A stretch of 64,000 nt of DNA from Thozetella sp. PMI_491 (Eukaryota; Ascomycota; Sordariomycetes; Chaetosphaeriales; Chaetosphaeriaceae). The stretch lies in NCBI GenBank assembly GCA_021432635.1, contig MU270022.1, positions 1,054,001-1,118,000 of the forward strand. Direction: 5' to 3'. The position numbers were made by a program, and so were the translations under genes. Shown piece by piece: positions 42,105-53,209 of the stretch (position 1 is the first letter of the stretch; each line of letters starts with the position of its first letter). The notes under the pieces are model-generated. The model ran no database searches. It was not told the DNA's origin and saw only the letters and a list, made by a program, of their open reading frames with translations.

Positions 42105-43580
42105 TGTGGTGCGCGGGACGATTTGATGAAAACGGTACATTGCCTATGATATGTAGTGTAGACCAGATTAAGGAGATGTGCTTCTGTGGCGCGATGAAAG
42201 GTCTTCTTTGCTCTCCACACCACTCAAGTCCCTTTTGGTCTTCCTTAGCACATAATTCGTGCTTGACCAAGGATTATGGTTAGACCAGTGCTAATATAGA
42301 AATTGCCAATGAAACTCCGCTTCTAAAAAGCTATTTACCTTTAGCTATCATGAGGTGCCCCGATATTCCTGCGTGTGCTACGAAAATTCCTTAGCAGTCA
42401 CGAACGCTCAAGTACCTTATTTATTAGGGGAAAGCCCCCTACATTTTTGCAATCTGAATGAAAAGAGCCAAGAGGGAGCTGTGGGCTGCCGTTCTAGCTA
42501 CGTTATCTTCTTCTTTCCCATCTAGAGATGGTGAAGGGACAGTTTTACGGGACCCATTTTCTAATTTAAACAGAACAGCTTGTCGGCTCGACGAAGAAGA
42601 CCACCGGTGCATAGGTCCTTAGAATAAGTAAGTTCATATGAAAAAGAGTGTGTAGACTTAGCCCTTAGGCCTTTTTGTAGATGCCTTAGCCAATCTTTCT
42701 AGAAAATAACACTCTACATGCCATAGCAAAGCTAATGTTTTTGGCTCGTTGATATGGTAGGTTGGAGGGAACGAATAAAAGCATCAAGCCATCACTCTTT
42801 ACATTCTCCACTATCTTACATTTTCTCTTGAATATTCACTGCTCAATAACATCAACCTTCGCGGGGTGAGGTAGATGGTCCGCTAGGTTTCAGCTTGAAG
42901 AGCCAATTCCCACCATCTACATGTATTAAAACTTCAACCTAGTTAACTTAGATCTTAGTGACACAGGAACGCTCCTATTGAAAGGTATCCAGCTGCGGTA
43001 GAATGCAACAGTACGTGCTGTTCAGACTTGATTCATACTATACATATACAGGCTTGACTGCCAATAAAACGCTGCGCACTCTTCTAAGTGCGTATGGTAA
43101 CCACGTCTTTGGCCAGGCAACGGGTCTGGTATTAATGAATCTTCCCGAGGGTCCAAATACCGACACAACGAGAAAGGGATCAGGGTGGCTGACGTAGTTG
43201 GGATACCACTGCAGCTTCCCAATGCGCCCTGTAACATGTGCCTAAGTCACAAGTTCGAACCACCCCAAAGCTTGATAACCCCCCTCAATAAGGTACGACA
43301 GAAATTTTTTTTTTAAAAAAAAAATACCTCACAGCTCCGCCTCTAATCCGAAAGGGGGCGTACGGTGAAATCGACCATGGCCAGCATACACTGAGCTCAA
43401 AGGGGCGCAGCTTAGCCAGCTGGATGGGCCTAGAGGACGGGCTGTTGGTGCGTAGTCTTTTTGTATCAGTCGCTGCCTGTAAATAATTTCTTTTTGATGC
43501 TAGAACTTTTACCCCCTTGGTTATCCGAACCAGCGCCGTCTAGACTAATCCTAACAATATAACAATACCCCTGAATGCCG
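42105..43580. other. AT-richer gene-free spacer
   Basis: About 1.5 kb of markedly lower GC than the cluster, with no open frame of note and no recognisable protein homology. It contains the SINE-like element listed next. It marks the edge of the biosynthetic cluster. Confidence 0.55.
43185..43325 (+). repeat. tRNA-derived SINE-like element
   Basis: An A-box-like TGACGTAGTTGG (about 43189-43200) is followed 50 bases later by a B-box AAGTTCGAACC (43251-43261), the layout of a pol III promoter. A region resembling a tRNA anticodon arm (GCAGCTTCCCAATGC) lies between them. After about 40 bases of unrelated sequence it ends in a T10A10-type tail at 43305-43324. No complete cloverleaf is formed, so I read it as a tRNA-derived SINE or a decayed tRNA. 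Copy number in the genome is unknown. Confidence 0.55.
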
Positions 43581-45343
43581 TCAAATAGCCATGATGCTGG
43601 AAGCTCGACTTGCCAAGCCGTCGGATCTCCCTTGATACATCGTGCTGCCCTGAGCCTGCATGGCTATTTCGCGTGCAATTTCGAGTCCTTCATCCGATTG
43701 CAGCCAAAGAATCTTCCCCCAGAGCTGTGTAGCGACGCCGCTCGTCATGGCCTTTCCACTCACAATCCAAGTCTGGATAAGCTTGCGGGACCAGGCCTTG
43801 AGGCTAGTCAGTCCCTCAGACAGATGCGGGCCACCGCCTTGAGACTTTTCGGCTTCAACCCAGTCCAAGGTTCCAACGGTGAGAGCGTATGCGCTTATCG
43901 CCTTGAGCCATAGCAACCCCTCCATGTATTCGAGCCCGGCTAACCTCGCCCGTTTCCCTAGAGGACTCGGCCCCATTGAGTTCGCGAGCCTGACTTCCTG
44001 TAGAGCTCTGCATAGCCAGACCAAGATCGGCCCGTCTGTTCTCCGTGCCGCATTCGGGTCGCCGGTAAGGACATATGGTCGAAGAAATTCGTTCGCCAGT
44101 TGTGTGTACATGGAGCCGAGGATGTGATCCACGCCTGACTCTTGGCCACACCAATGAGACTGCCGTATAACAAACACAAAACCAAGCGCGCTGAAGAGTC
44201 ATGTGTTAGCTGCTTCTCCTGATGGCCATTCCAGGCGCTGCCGTAAGGCGGAAAGACACTGACAACATAGCATATCGCTTGATTAGACCATCATAAAATT
44301 GCCACCCTTTCATCAACCGGCGCCGCTTGTCTAGTATTGACAGAAATCCCGTAAGATGATTTTCTACGCTTTCACTCTCGCCAGATGCGCTCTGTTGATT
44401 GTGTTAGAGGCGTATGTTGGGGTTGGGGTTGGGGTTGGGATGGTATAGGTGGCTACGACTTACATCGGCCTGGATCATAGACACAATTATGCTTAGGTAG
44501 CTCGCTGGAACCGGGCCAGGGATCCCACTAATTCTTTCCCTTATCCAGACCAAGAGACTCTGGCGATGGTGAAGGTATGTGTCTTGAAACTCGGAGCGCC
44601 CGCGGATACCACGGTGCGAGGCGGTTAAGCATATGGCCATCTGGAACCAGGTGCGATCCGTTTGGCTCAGACCCAGGCTGCCGCCACAGTCAGCGTAGCC
44701 CACCAGTATTAGGGGCATTCCAACCCGATTAGATTTGAGCTTACTTCGTATTGAATTGCCGCTCGTCTTTCTGGATTGCACGGGCTAACATGGCCCGGTT
44801 CCTACGGACTGGGACGCATGTCAGTACGTGGCTGGGGGGTTCTGGTTGCACAGGCACGCTTCCTGCTTACAATGATAGAGGACTTCAGATGAACGGTGCG
44901 TCATATCTATCGGCAAAGCGTCGAAAGGGTCCGAAGAGGAGGTGAGCAAGAGGTCTGCGAGCTGTGGTTCGGTAGCTGTATCGGACGTTGAGCCTCTTCT
45001 GCGGTTACCAGGGCCAGTCCCCGAGGTCGCCGGCTCATATCGGCAGTCTGTACCATAGATACGACATGGAAAGCTGAATAAGGTATGAGCATGACCGGAC
45101 GCAGCAAACGAATTGAGCAGGCGTCCGAGAAGCAGCAAAACCCCCACACCACCCTCCGATCGGCACCCCAAACAGGGAACTTAAGGCGAGCATCTACGGG
45201 AATAAGAAGTACGCCACTCACCATATAGGCTGCTCCTGGTCACAGTTGGTATTACGCTGGGTGCACTCAGCACAGGGGTTTTTGCGGCTCTTATGGATAG
45301 AATTCGGTTGTGGCTTAGAGTCGCCCGGCGTCACGATGGCCAT
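43581..45343 (-). CDS. Zn(II)2Cys6 transcription factor, PF11951-type
   Basis: Nuclear regulator with at least six exons. Exon 1 starts at 45343 (MAIVTPGDSK) and carries CAECTQRNTNC; exon 2 (from about 45078) completes the cluster with CFPCRIYGTDC, giving C-x2-C-x6-C-x6-C-x2-C-x6-C. Further joins restore SSEVLYH/FRRNRAMLARAIQKDE, FNTN/LGLSQTDRTWFQM, then ICLTASHRGIRG and LHHRQSLLVW, which match the fungal-specific domain found after such clusters. A later exon reads FLSILDKRRRLMKGW, and the last (to 43581) contains MYTQLANEFLRPY and ESGVDHILG. No stop interrupts the joined frame. It lies just beyond the cluster edge and could regulate either block. Confidence 0.75.
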
Positions 45344-46186
45344 CTCTTTTCAGCTCGGGCGATCCAAGGCTAAGATGCTGGGATTAAGTGCACTCTAGGC
45401 TAGCTTGGAGGACCAGAAGGGTATATCAGATGCAGCACGTTGAAGACCGCGGTTGAAATCGATGCTTGGAGAGGTCTTCAGTTTGCGATATTTAGATGAG
45501 TGCAATATTCTAGGCAGCTTCCTTGAATATGTCTAGGTAAGAAAAGGGAGAAAAATTGGAGGTGTCTACCCTCGCCAAGTCGGACCTGGCCGAAACGAGG
45601 TAACGTTTAATCCTGCAACCACAGCAGCAGCAAGGGTTCCGATTGGCTGCGCTTAGATGTTCTACAGCGTCGGAGAAGAAATTTTTAGGGGCTGTGGCTG
45701 GACGATCTCCAAAAACGCAAGAGGATGCTCTAGGGGCTTTTCGTCACCGACTGTCTTGAAAATTTTGGGACGCTAGTTAGGCATTGATTTCCGTACATCA
45801 TCGCCAAGAAGACAAGATGGAGGAGCCTGACTTACGGCAACGACCCGTAGGGCTCCTCCATTTTGGCGGTATCTAGCAGCCTCGCGCATCTTTGCTACTT
45901 CTTAGGTTGGGCAGTAAAATTAAGCCCTGTTCATGAGGTCTGCGGAGACCGTGTTCACGCCTTCTGGATTGTACGACACGAAGACCATGGGATCTTGTGC
46001 GTTGCTGCTGATCAGCGCGAGGAGCTGTGCTATTTCACCCGTCTACGTGCAGGTACTGTAGTTTGCAAAGCGGTGCGGCTGTTCACAATCGGGAATGCAA
46101 TCAGGCGCGTTGTGCCGGCGTCGTAGTACGATGTATGAAATCCTCAGAGGCGGATGCGTCGACCTTGCACATGCACGAAAGTTTGT
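45344..46186. other. intergenic with an imperfect hairpin
   Basis: About 840 bases of sequence upstream of the PF11951-type regulator. The only notable structure is the inverted repeat around 45835. Confidence 0.4.
45802..45868. repeat. inverted repeat ATGGAGGAGCC/GGCTCCTCCAT
   Basis: Perfect 11-bp arms at 45817-45827 and 45851-45861, an inner TACGG/CCGTA pair and an outer CGCCAA/TTGGCG pair. Together they could form a long, slightly asymmetric hairpin. It could be a small MITE-like remnant or a transcription-related hairpin. Confidence 0.5.
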
Positions 46187-47714
46187 CTACTTGGCTAAAA
46201 ATTTCCATAACCGAGCTGCGACGTCACGAAGCTGAAAGTTCCCGTGAGCCAACCCCACCATCAGGATGTCTAATGAACTCGTTTCCCAAGTCCATGAAAT
46301 GCGGCCAATGGTGATGTCGTCTTTGTAGGCGTAACTGTGGTAAGCTATGGCCACAGCGTCTGGACTCTGAGCCCAGAGGCAGCCAACCGCGGACAGAATG
46401 GCAAGAGAGTAAGTAGCAATGAATGCTTCAGATTCGATATGTATATGGTGATTAAAAGATTGCTATGGCATTTGGGGGACTGGCCACCCCCCCGGGAACC
46501 TAAAGACATGTTAATTAAGCCATTATTGACTAGCTGCCAGATACTGCGCTGTATGCTGTATCTCACCTTTAATGGCACACTGCTGACAAAAAAAGTCCAC
46601 CTGCCGAGCTCTTGGCACTTCCGTGACAGCGCCTCGAGGTCGAACATCTCGCCGATCGGGCAACCCCAGCCTGCCAGCAACCATTGGTGCAAGAGGCCAC
46701 CGCCGAGCATCTCAGCCTCCCATGACTCGTCCTTCCAGAGCGTCCCACTAGCATTATGCGCGCCGACGATGGGCGCCTGCTCGAAGCTGGGCGCATCGCT
46801 GGCCACGGCCGAAAAGCCCGACTCCCATATCCAGCGCAGCACCTCGGACGTGGATGAGACGCCCAGGAAATTCGGCTCCGGTCGTTCGGGGATAGCCTTC
46901 TGCTCGTCGGGCGTCAGCGCGTCGTAGGCGGTCGTGAAACCGACGCGCACGAAGAGGATATCTCCCGTCTGGAACGACACGCCCTGGTCCTGAGCAATGG
47001 CCTGCAGGGTGCTGAGAGGAATGGAAGTACTGTCGAAGGCATTTAGGACCGGGAGCCCGTGCTTCTTGCAGTAAGTCGGGTAGTCCAGCAGTACGCCGCG
47101 GCCTACGATCCCCCCTTTCTCAACCCAGGCTACAGCCAACAAACGTGACAGATTAGTTTGTTGCTCATTATTCCTCACACAAGGAGTATGAAGATGATGA
47201 AGCGGACCTACCATCGATGCCTATCACTTGAGGGTCGTCCAAGTCCTCTGGATTGGCGCCGTTATAGAACTTCTTTGCTTTTTGGTATCCTATACGCGTC
47301 TCTCCCGTCAGTCTCCTTCATTCCCCTACCTTCAAGATGCGGTAACTGAGAGATGCGCTACATACCGTAATGTCGGAAGCCGTCCCACTGACTGCTGCAC
47401 TGTGTATTGAAGCTGATAAAGTCATCATGGATATACTTGGGGCTACCATCCGGATGCTTCTTCATCCATTTGTGATGCTGGAAAGAGGGCCGGTCGAAGC
47501 TAGGATGCGACGGCTTGTCCAGGCTCCAGTCCAGGGAAACGCGCTCGCCAGTACGGATCTCACTGGCCGCCGCCGAGGCCACGACAGCAGGAGTGAGCAT
47601 GTTGAGGGCGCCAAGATTGTCGCTTTCGCCGTATAGACCCCACGCATTGCCCGCCGGACCCTTGGGATCCAAGGGGAGAGCTGAGAAAGGCGGCCTTGGT
47701 GGTGGGAGTGCCAT
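46187..47714 (-). CDS. cyclase-family (kynurenine-formamidase-like) hydrolase
   Basis: About 330 residues in four exons of the PF04199 cyclase family, metal-dependent hydrolases. Exon 1 (from 47714) has SDNLGALNMLTPAVV, RVSLDW and the metal-site region FNTQCSSQWDGFRH, the fungal variant of HxGTHxDxxxH. Exon 2 reads QKAKKFYNGANPEDLDDP, and exon 3 begins WVEKGGIVGRGVLLDYP and continues through GDILFVRVGFTTAY to GCPIGEMFDLEALS and FVSSVPLK. A GTGAGA donor follows. I infer a final exon with SPDAVAIA that stops at 46187, but the 3' end is less certain than the rest. Such enzymes hydrolyse N-formyl or lactone substrates; the substrate here is unknown. Confidence 0.8.
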
Positions 47715-48642
47715 GACTGATCGAAAAGGTGATACTTTTTGCTTCTACTCGAGAGGTCCGGGATGGTCACCTTGGGCAGCAAGGCGCTTGATGATGTGTT
47801 CGGCCGCGGCCTCCTGACACCACCCTTATAGAGCAGGGCCCCGGATCATGATTACGCTCCGGATCCGGCGCCCGATGGTCCTAGATCGCTCTCCAGCGAC
47901 CCGCTAAACAGGGGCCCCGGCGTATTGAGCGCCGAAGCGGCCCGCTCTCTCACGGGCCGGAACAACGCGTACCTCTTACGACTTTCGGAGCAAAGCTGAT
48001 GGGACCGGGGACGCGAGACTTCAAATCGACATCACTCTTAGCGGTGACCTGTGCCTCAGGACAGGCTCTATACTGTTTCTCTGGGCACGCCGAAGCTGCC
48101 TTACTCCGTACACTTGCTCTCCCGGCGGCCGTCATCACCCCGCCTTTTTCGTCTTCTCACCTTCGTCTCTCCGCCTCGGCCCCGCCCCGGGCCCGCCAAG
48201 CTAAGCTCTTGTAGCCCTGAGCCACTCACTTTTTCCGACATAAATTCCGACCGGGGACAAAGTTTTCCGACGAACAATTCGAATGGCCACCCCCCCTCTT
48301 TCCGCACACCCCATGAAACTGTTTACTGAGTGTTCAGTCAGGCTTGCGGGGGACCCAGGTTGTAGGCGGCTGCCGTCTCCGTATCGTCCAGGTCACCTGA
48401 AGAACGGCTTGGACGGCTCGATCTAGCTCTTGTGCAGTCTCGCCTCCCTGCTGGAAATTCATCTGGAGAAGCGGAAAACGGCATACTTAGAGAGACCGTA
48501 TTCTAACCAGATTTCCGTCAACGCTTCCCCAGACTCGACGGAGCCGCTCCTAGTTTTCCTACTCCCAGATTCGGAAAGCGGAGCTCTCGCTCTACCGTTC
48601 TCCGCGCAGCATTTTGTTGTGGATTCCGTACCGGCCGTCTCG
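47715..48642. promoter_or_regulatory. divergent promoter between cyclase and Zn2Cys6 gene
   Basis: About 930 bases separating divergent start codons. Near 47848-47862 there is CTCCGGATCCGGCG, a CCGGATCCGG palindrome containing CGG/CCG triplets, and the region has several GGGCCCCGG-type GC palindromes. No gene. Confidence 0.45.
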
Positions 48643-51572
48643 ATGGCAGCCGAGCCGCTTGAGACAAGAAATACGGCGGCATTTGACACCGAGGCAGGCT
48701 CCCCGACCTCCGCGGCCCGTCCATTAGGCAAGAAGAAATACGTTACGCGGTGCGTAGGCCGTGTTGCGAAGGCTAGAAATGCACAGCTAACAATCCTTAT
48801 CTCAAGAGCCTGTGATGCTTGTAAGAAAAGAAAGTCCAAGTGCGATGGGCGCGAGGTTCGTACTGTAGACGCCTTCCCGGTCCTTGCTCTTTCCCTTTTC
48901 CGAAGGCTACACCTATCGGATCAATGCCCCTGTACGCCAATAGCTGGAAATTTATTGATGTGATATCTGGATTAGCCTTGTGCTCGATGCATATATTCCG
49001 GGATAGGTAGGTAACCTGTCAACAGAGCTGGAAGGTATGTTGCTTACCCTAAGCTAATACATCAACATAGAGTGCGCATACAAATCGGCATATAATAGAG
49101 TACAGAAGCGGCAAAAAACACGACGAGTGTCCATCACTACAACTTCCACCGACACAGTGCGCAGTGGTGCTACGGCCCAGCGACCTAGTACATCTAATAC
49201 CCACGTGGACGAACCTGCCTCTGGTGAAGACGATCCGGAGGTCATTGATGATACTACTATCCGCGTGGATGCCGAGGATAGCTCCGATGCATCTAAGGCC
49301 GATCACCATTCCGATGTGGTCGTATCGGGTAAGTGGCCCTTGCCCTCTAGTCAACGCACCGCCGAGCGAGCGTGGACCTGACCTGCGTGTGCAATGATAG
49401 GGGATGCGAGTGCGCATGGTTTTCTCCAGCGCATATCCAGCCACCTAGCGCTCGTAGGGCAAGGGCTTCCACGAAACCTGTTCAAGCGGGAGGAGCAAAA
49501 GGTGGGCAAGCTTGGCGATGCCGGAATCTATCTTCTCCCCAGTATCGAGGCAGCTCGGAGCTACGTAAGTTGCTTCTTTGACCACGCTAGCGTCACGTAT
49601 CGCTACCTTGTCCGAACCGAAACACTCGAGCTCGTCGAGAAGGCGTACAGTGATGACGAGGCGTTCAGGCAGGATCATATCAAAATGGCCAAATTGCTCA
49701 TGGTCATGGGAGTGGGGTGCATCTGGATGGCTTCGTGGAAAAACCAGCCACTGATCAATTACAAACTAAAGACGTAGGAACTCTCCCGCGAGAGTGGTAT
49801 GGAAATCAAAATAGCTAATCAATAGACTTCTCAGCTACAAGCTCTACCAAGCGGCAGTGTCGCGACTCGACCAAGCCCAGGGCACATATCCGCCACCACT
49901 AGAGCTTGTTCAGACACATGTACTTAAGGTATTAGCTCTGACCCTTCCAACGCTTTCCTCGGTATCAAATGGCTGAATTTTTTTGTCGTCGGTACCAGTG
50001 TCAAATCGAACTAGCCCTGCGGAGGTTCAACAGTGCTTGGATGACGCTTGGCATTGCGGTACGCCTAGGGCAAATGATTGATATACAAAAGGAACCTCAG
50101 TCTACAGACCTACTGGAATGCTTTCACCGACGTTACCTCTTCTGGTCGATATTTATGATCGATCGGTAGGCCTTCACGGGTGACCGTACTCCGTCCTTAT
50201 TACGAGCTATGCTGATTCATGACCATGGTATATATTAGATATCTCTCTGTGTCACTCGGTCGGCCTATGGCGATAAACGAGAATGATGTGACGGTGGGGC
50301 TACCACTTACTATAGAGCCCGCCCTTGAGCCTCTCATGGGCACCCAGGAGGTTCGAGCTTTGGCTGGGGTGGGCGCTCATGCGAGGTGAGTATCTAAACG
50401 CGCATGAAATGCCGTTCAGTTGGTCTAATAGTGTTTGGGCTTCTTGGTTTAGCCTCACCAGAATCCTGAGTCATACCGTTTCACAGTTGTACGTGGCATG
50501 CAAGACCCGCCAAGATCAATCCCAACAGGACCTCGTGGCCCTTCTTGAGTCCGAGGTAGACCAGTGGCTGCAAACCACACCTGAATTCTTCCACCCGGGT
50601 GCCCCACAGCATGGCCAAGACTCTGAGGGCTTGGGGCAGGCCGATTTCTTCGACGTGCCTTGGGTCTTTCGCCGACAGCAGCGGACAATCCGAGCTGCGT
50701 TTTACTTTACTAATATGCTGATTTATCGAAGTAGCCTACTGAAGGAATTTCTAAATCGGCTGCCGAATTCGCCATCGGCTGGGCCTCCTTTAGAGACTGT
50801 AAAAAAGTGCGTTCGAAATGCCTTAGATATGGCCCGTCTCGCTGGAGATATTGGCACCGATACCTATACAAACCCGGTCTTTTGGGTAAGCCGCAGACAT
50901 TCATTTTCACATCACCATTTCCAAGATCCAGTCTCGCCTGATTCCGTGGCGCTGACATCGTATAGACAACTTCGCACTTCACATTTTGTGCCGTTTCCAT
51001 ACTCTTAGTCTACATGACCATGTATCCCCACTCGGATGAGCATGCCACCATTGAACCCATCTTGGAGCAGGCTATGAAGGGTCACCGCAAGCTCGTCGGC
51101 AGTGCTGACCCAGCGGCGCAAAAGCTTCTTGAGGTAATATACACTTAGTGGTCTTAGCCCTCAAATATATACATGCTTATAGTAATCGTCACACTAGGAA
51201 TCTCGACTTCGGGCACGCAGTTTCCGTAACACGACCCTCTCTGGCTCAGTTGGAGAGGGGCAACCAAATATTCCTAATAACGCGTGGTCAGCCACCGAAG
51301 ATTCACACCAATTTCCGGAAGCTATCATCGAGGAACGTACCGGGGACCCTAGCCATGAAAGCGAGCGCCATCAAGATATGGGTGGCAGTATGGACAGTCA
51401 ATCAGTTCCCATATTATGGCCAGAGGGTATAGCAGGCTTGGAACTTGGCCCCGACCTCGCAAGACATGACCTTTCCGAAGAAATTGATCCACTTGGTGTG
51501 ATTATGGACATTGGATTCGACAGCACGGCCTGGCTAGACTCACTAGGGCCCGGTACTGAGCAGTGGTTTTAG
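48643..51572 (+). CDS. Zn(II)2Cys6 transcription factor with 31-nt micro-exon in the zinc cluster
   Basis: Nuclear regulator of roughly 750 residues with about ten exons. Exons 48643-48749, 48807-48855, 48976-49006 and 49071-49328 reconstruct CDACKKRKSKCDGREPCARCIYSG... followed by ECAY, a perfect C-x2-C-x6-C-x5-C-x2-C-x6-C cluster. The fourth and fifth cysteines come from a 31-base exon. Later exons carry FLQRISSHLALVGQGLPR, GIYLLPSIEAARSYVSCFFDHA (the start of the fungal_trans domain), TLGIAVRLGQMIDI, HRRYLFWSIFMIDR, LSVSLGRPMAINENDV and a C-terminal acidic region ending at 51572. It is divergent from the cyclase gene and next to the aldolase, so it may control one or both. Confidence 0.8.
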
Positions 51573-52062
51573 GAGCCAATCCGCCAATTTTTAATACCTA
51601 GGGAGTTACCTCAGCCAGTTCCTACTTCCCTCCCTAGTTAAGGAGACAAGTAGACTGGTGCAGATGGCATAGGTCCAAAATTTCCGCCTGGCATCTGTGT
51701 CGGAAGCTAAAGGCCCTACGTCTAAGACGTACAAGCGGGATTGTCGGAAAACATGTCGGAATATTTTGCCACCATAACCATCCATCTGGACTCCTTGATG
51801 ACTTGTTTCGCTGCAATTTTATCCCGAGCTGGTCATTGTATCGACTTGTTTGAGTGACCTACCTGGTGTTCGATACCCCGTCAACTCGACCTTTTCTTAT
51901 CTTCTCCCAGGCTCTACATTTAGCCCCTCCCCACTACCACGCTCCGCTTCCAGCGAGCTACGACTCCCTTGATGCTTATATTGTACCACGGTATCTGACA
52001 TTTCTATAAAGAGATCTATTAAAGAGTCACTGCTTATTATCGCCGTTGTTCCAATTCCAATC
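51573..52062. other. intergenic, aldolase promoter
   Basis: About 490 bases between two plus-strand genes. No coding or repeat signal seen. Confidence 0.4.
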
Positions 52063-53110
52063 ATGTCTGCCACGCAAACTACCACCCTTCAATCGAGCTC
52101 CGTGACTACCTCTCCGGCCGTTGATAGCGCAGAAAAGAGGTTCCTCGTCAATGGCGTGGAAAAGATCCAGAATCCTCCGCAGCTGCAGGTAACCGGAAAG
52201 ACTAAGAGCGGGAAGCAGCTCAGGATCCGCTCGTATCCAAAATTTGACAATCTAGAGGACGAGAGACTCTACCGAAAGCAACACCTGGCTGCTGCGTTTC
52301 GTGTTTTTGCGGACAGGGGCTTTGACGAGGGTGTTGCTGGCCACATTTCTGTCCGCGACCCTATCCTCACTGACCACTTTTGTAAGCGTTCTAAATTAAT
52401 AGTAAGCGGTAAAGATTGTTGCTAAACATGGTGGGAAACTGTAGGGCTTAACCCTCTATCAATGCACTTCTCACTGATCAAGGTCTCTGACCTGATCTTG
52501 GTGGATGAGGACGGCAATATAGTCGAAGGTGACGAGCCGGTCAACGGCGCTGCCTTCGCTATCCACTCTGAGATACACAAGGCGCGGCCGGATGTACACG
52601 CGGCCTGCCACGCTCATAGTGTCCATGGCAAGGCCTTTGCCGCCTTCGGCCGCGAGCTGGACATGATAACCCAGGACGCGCTGCGCTTCTACAGGAGCCA
52701 CGGCGTGTACCGGGACTTCAAGGGCGTTGTCACGGACGGCGAGGAAGGCCGTCGCATCGCCAAGGCCTTGGGGAACGGCAAGGCAGCCATCTTGCAGAAC
52801 CATGGCCTGCTGACCGTCGGCGGTAGCGTCGACGAGGCTGCCTTCTGGTTCATCAGCCTCGATAAGACGTGCCACGCCCAGCTCCTCGCGGACGCGGCCT
52901 CAGCCGCGGGCTATAAGAAGATCATCATACCCGAAGATGAGTGCACTTATACGGCGCCTCAAGTAGGCGGGCCGGAGAAGGGCTGGCTTGCCTTCCAACC
53001 TTGTGCGTCTGCCCCTCTTTGATATTATCCCCTTTCCCATGAGACTAACATAGACCCTAATAGACTACGATGAGCAACTAGCGAAGACCAAGGGCGATTT
53101 CCTCAATTAA
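52063..53110 (+). CDS. class II aldolase/adducin-domain protein
   Basis: Three exons (52063-52381, 52445-53002, 53064-53110) encode 307 residues. The domain shows AAAFRVFADRGFDEGVAGH, HISVRDP, the zinc-site CHAHSVHGKAF (two of the metal histidines), ILQNHGLLTVGG (third histidine) and FWFISLDKTCHAQL. Members cleave or epimerise sugar phosphates (fuculose- or ribulose-phosphate type), but many fungal paralogues of this length have lost a defined role. It precedes a convergent GH79 glycosidase by 100 bases. A catabolic role on sugar-derived substrates fits the neighbouring sugar porter and glycosidase. Confidence 0.88.
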
Positions 53111-53209
53111 AAAGGGGGCGGCCAGGGCAGAATAAAGGTTCATTCTGGCAGCTATGGAGGGGCGGGCGCATGCATTCCGACTCTCTGTCACCATTTAGTC
53201 CGTGCGGTT

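Noticed and set aside
42105-43180. AT-richer spacer as a transposon relic
   Set aside because: I could not read any transposase, reverse transcriptase or terminal repeat in it, so I only call it a spacer.
44411-44440. TTGGGG repeats resembling telomeric DNA
   Set aside because: Only about three and a half units, inside an intron of a regulator gene, and not the TTAGGG repeat of Pezizomycotina.
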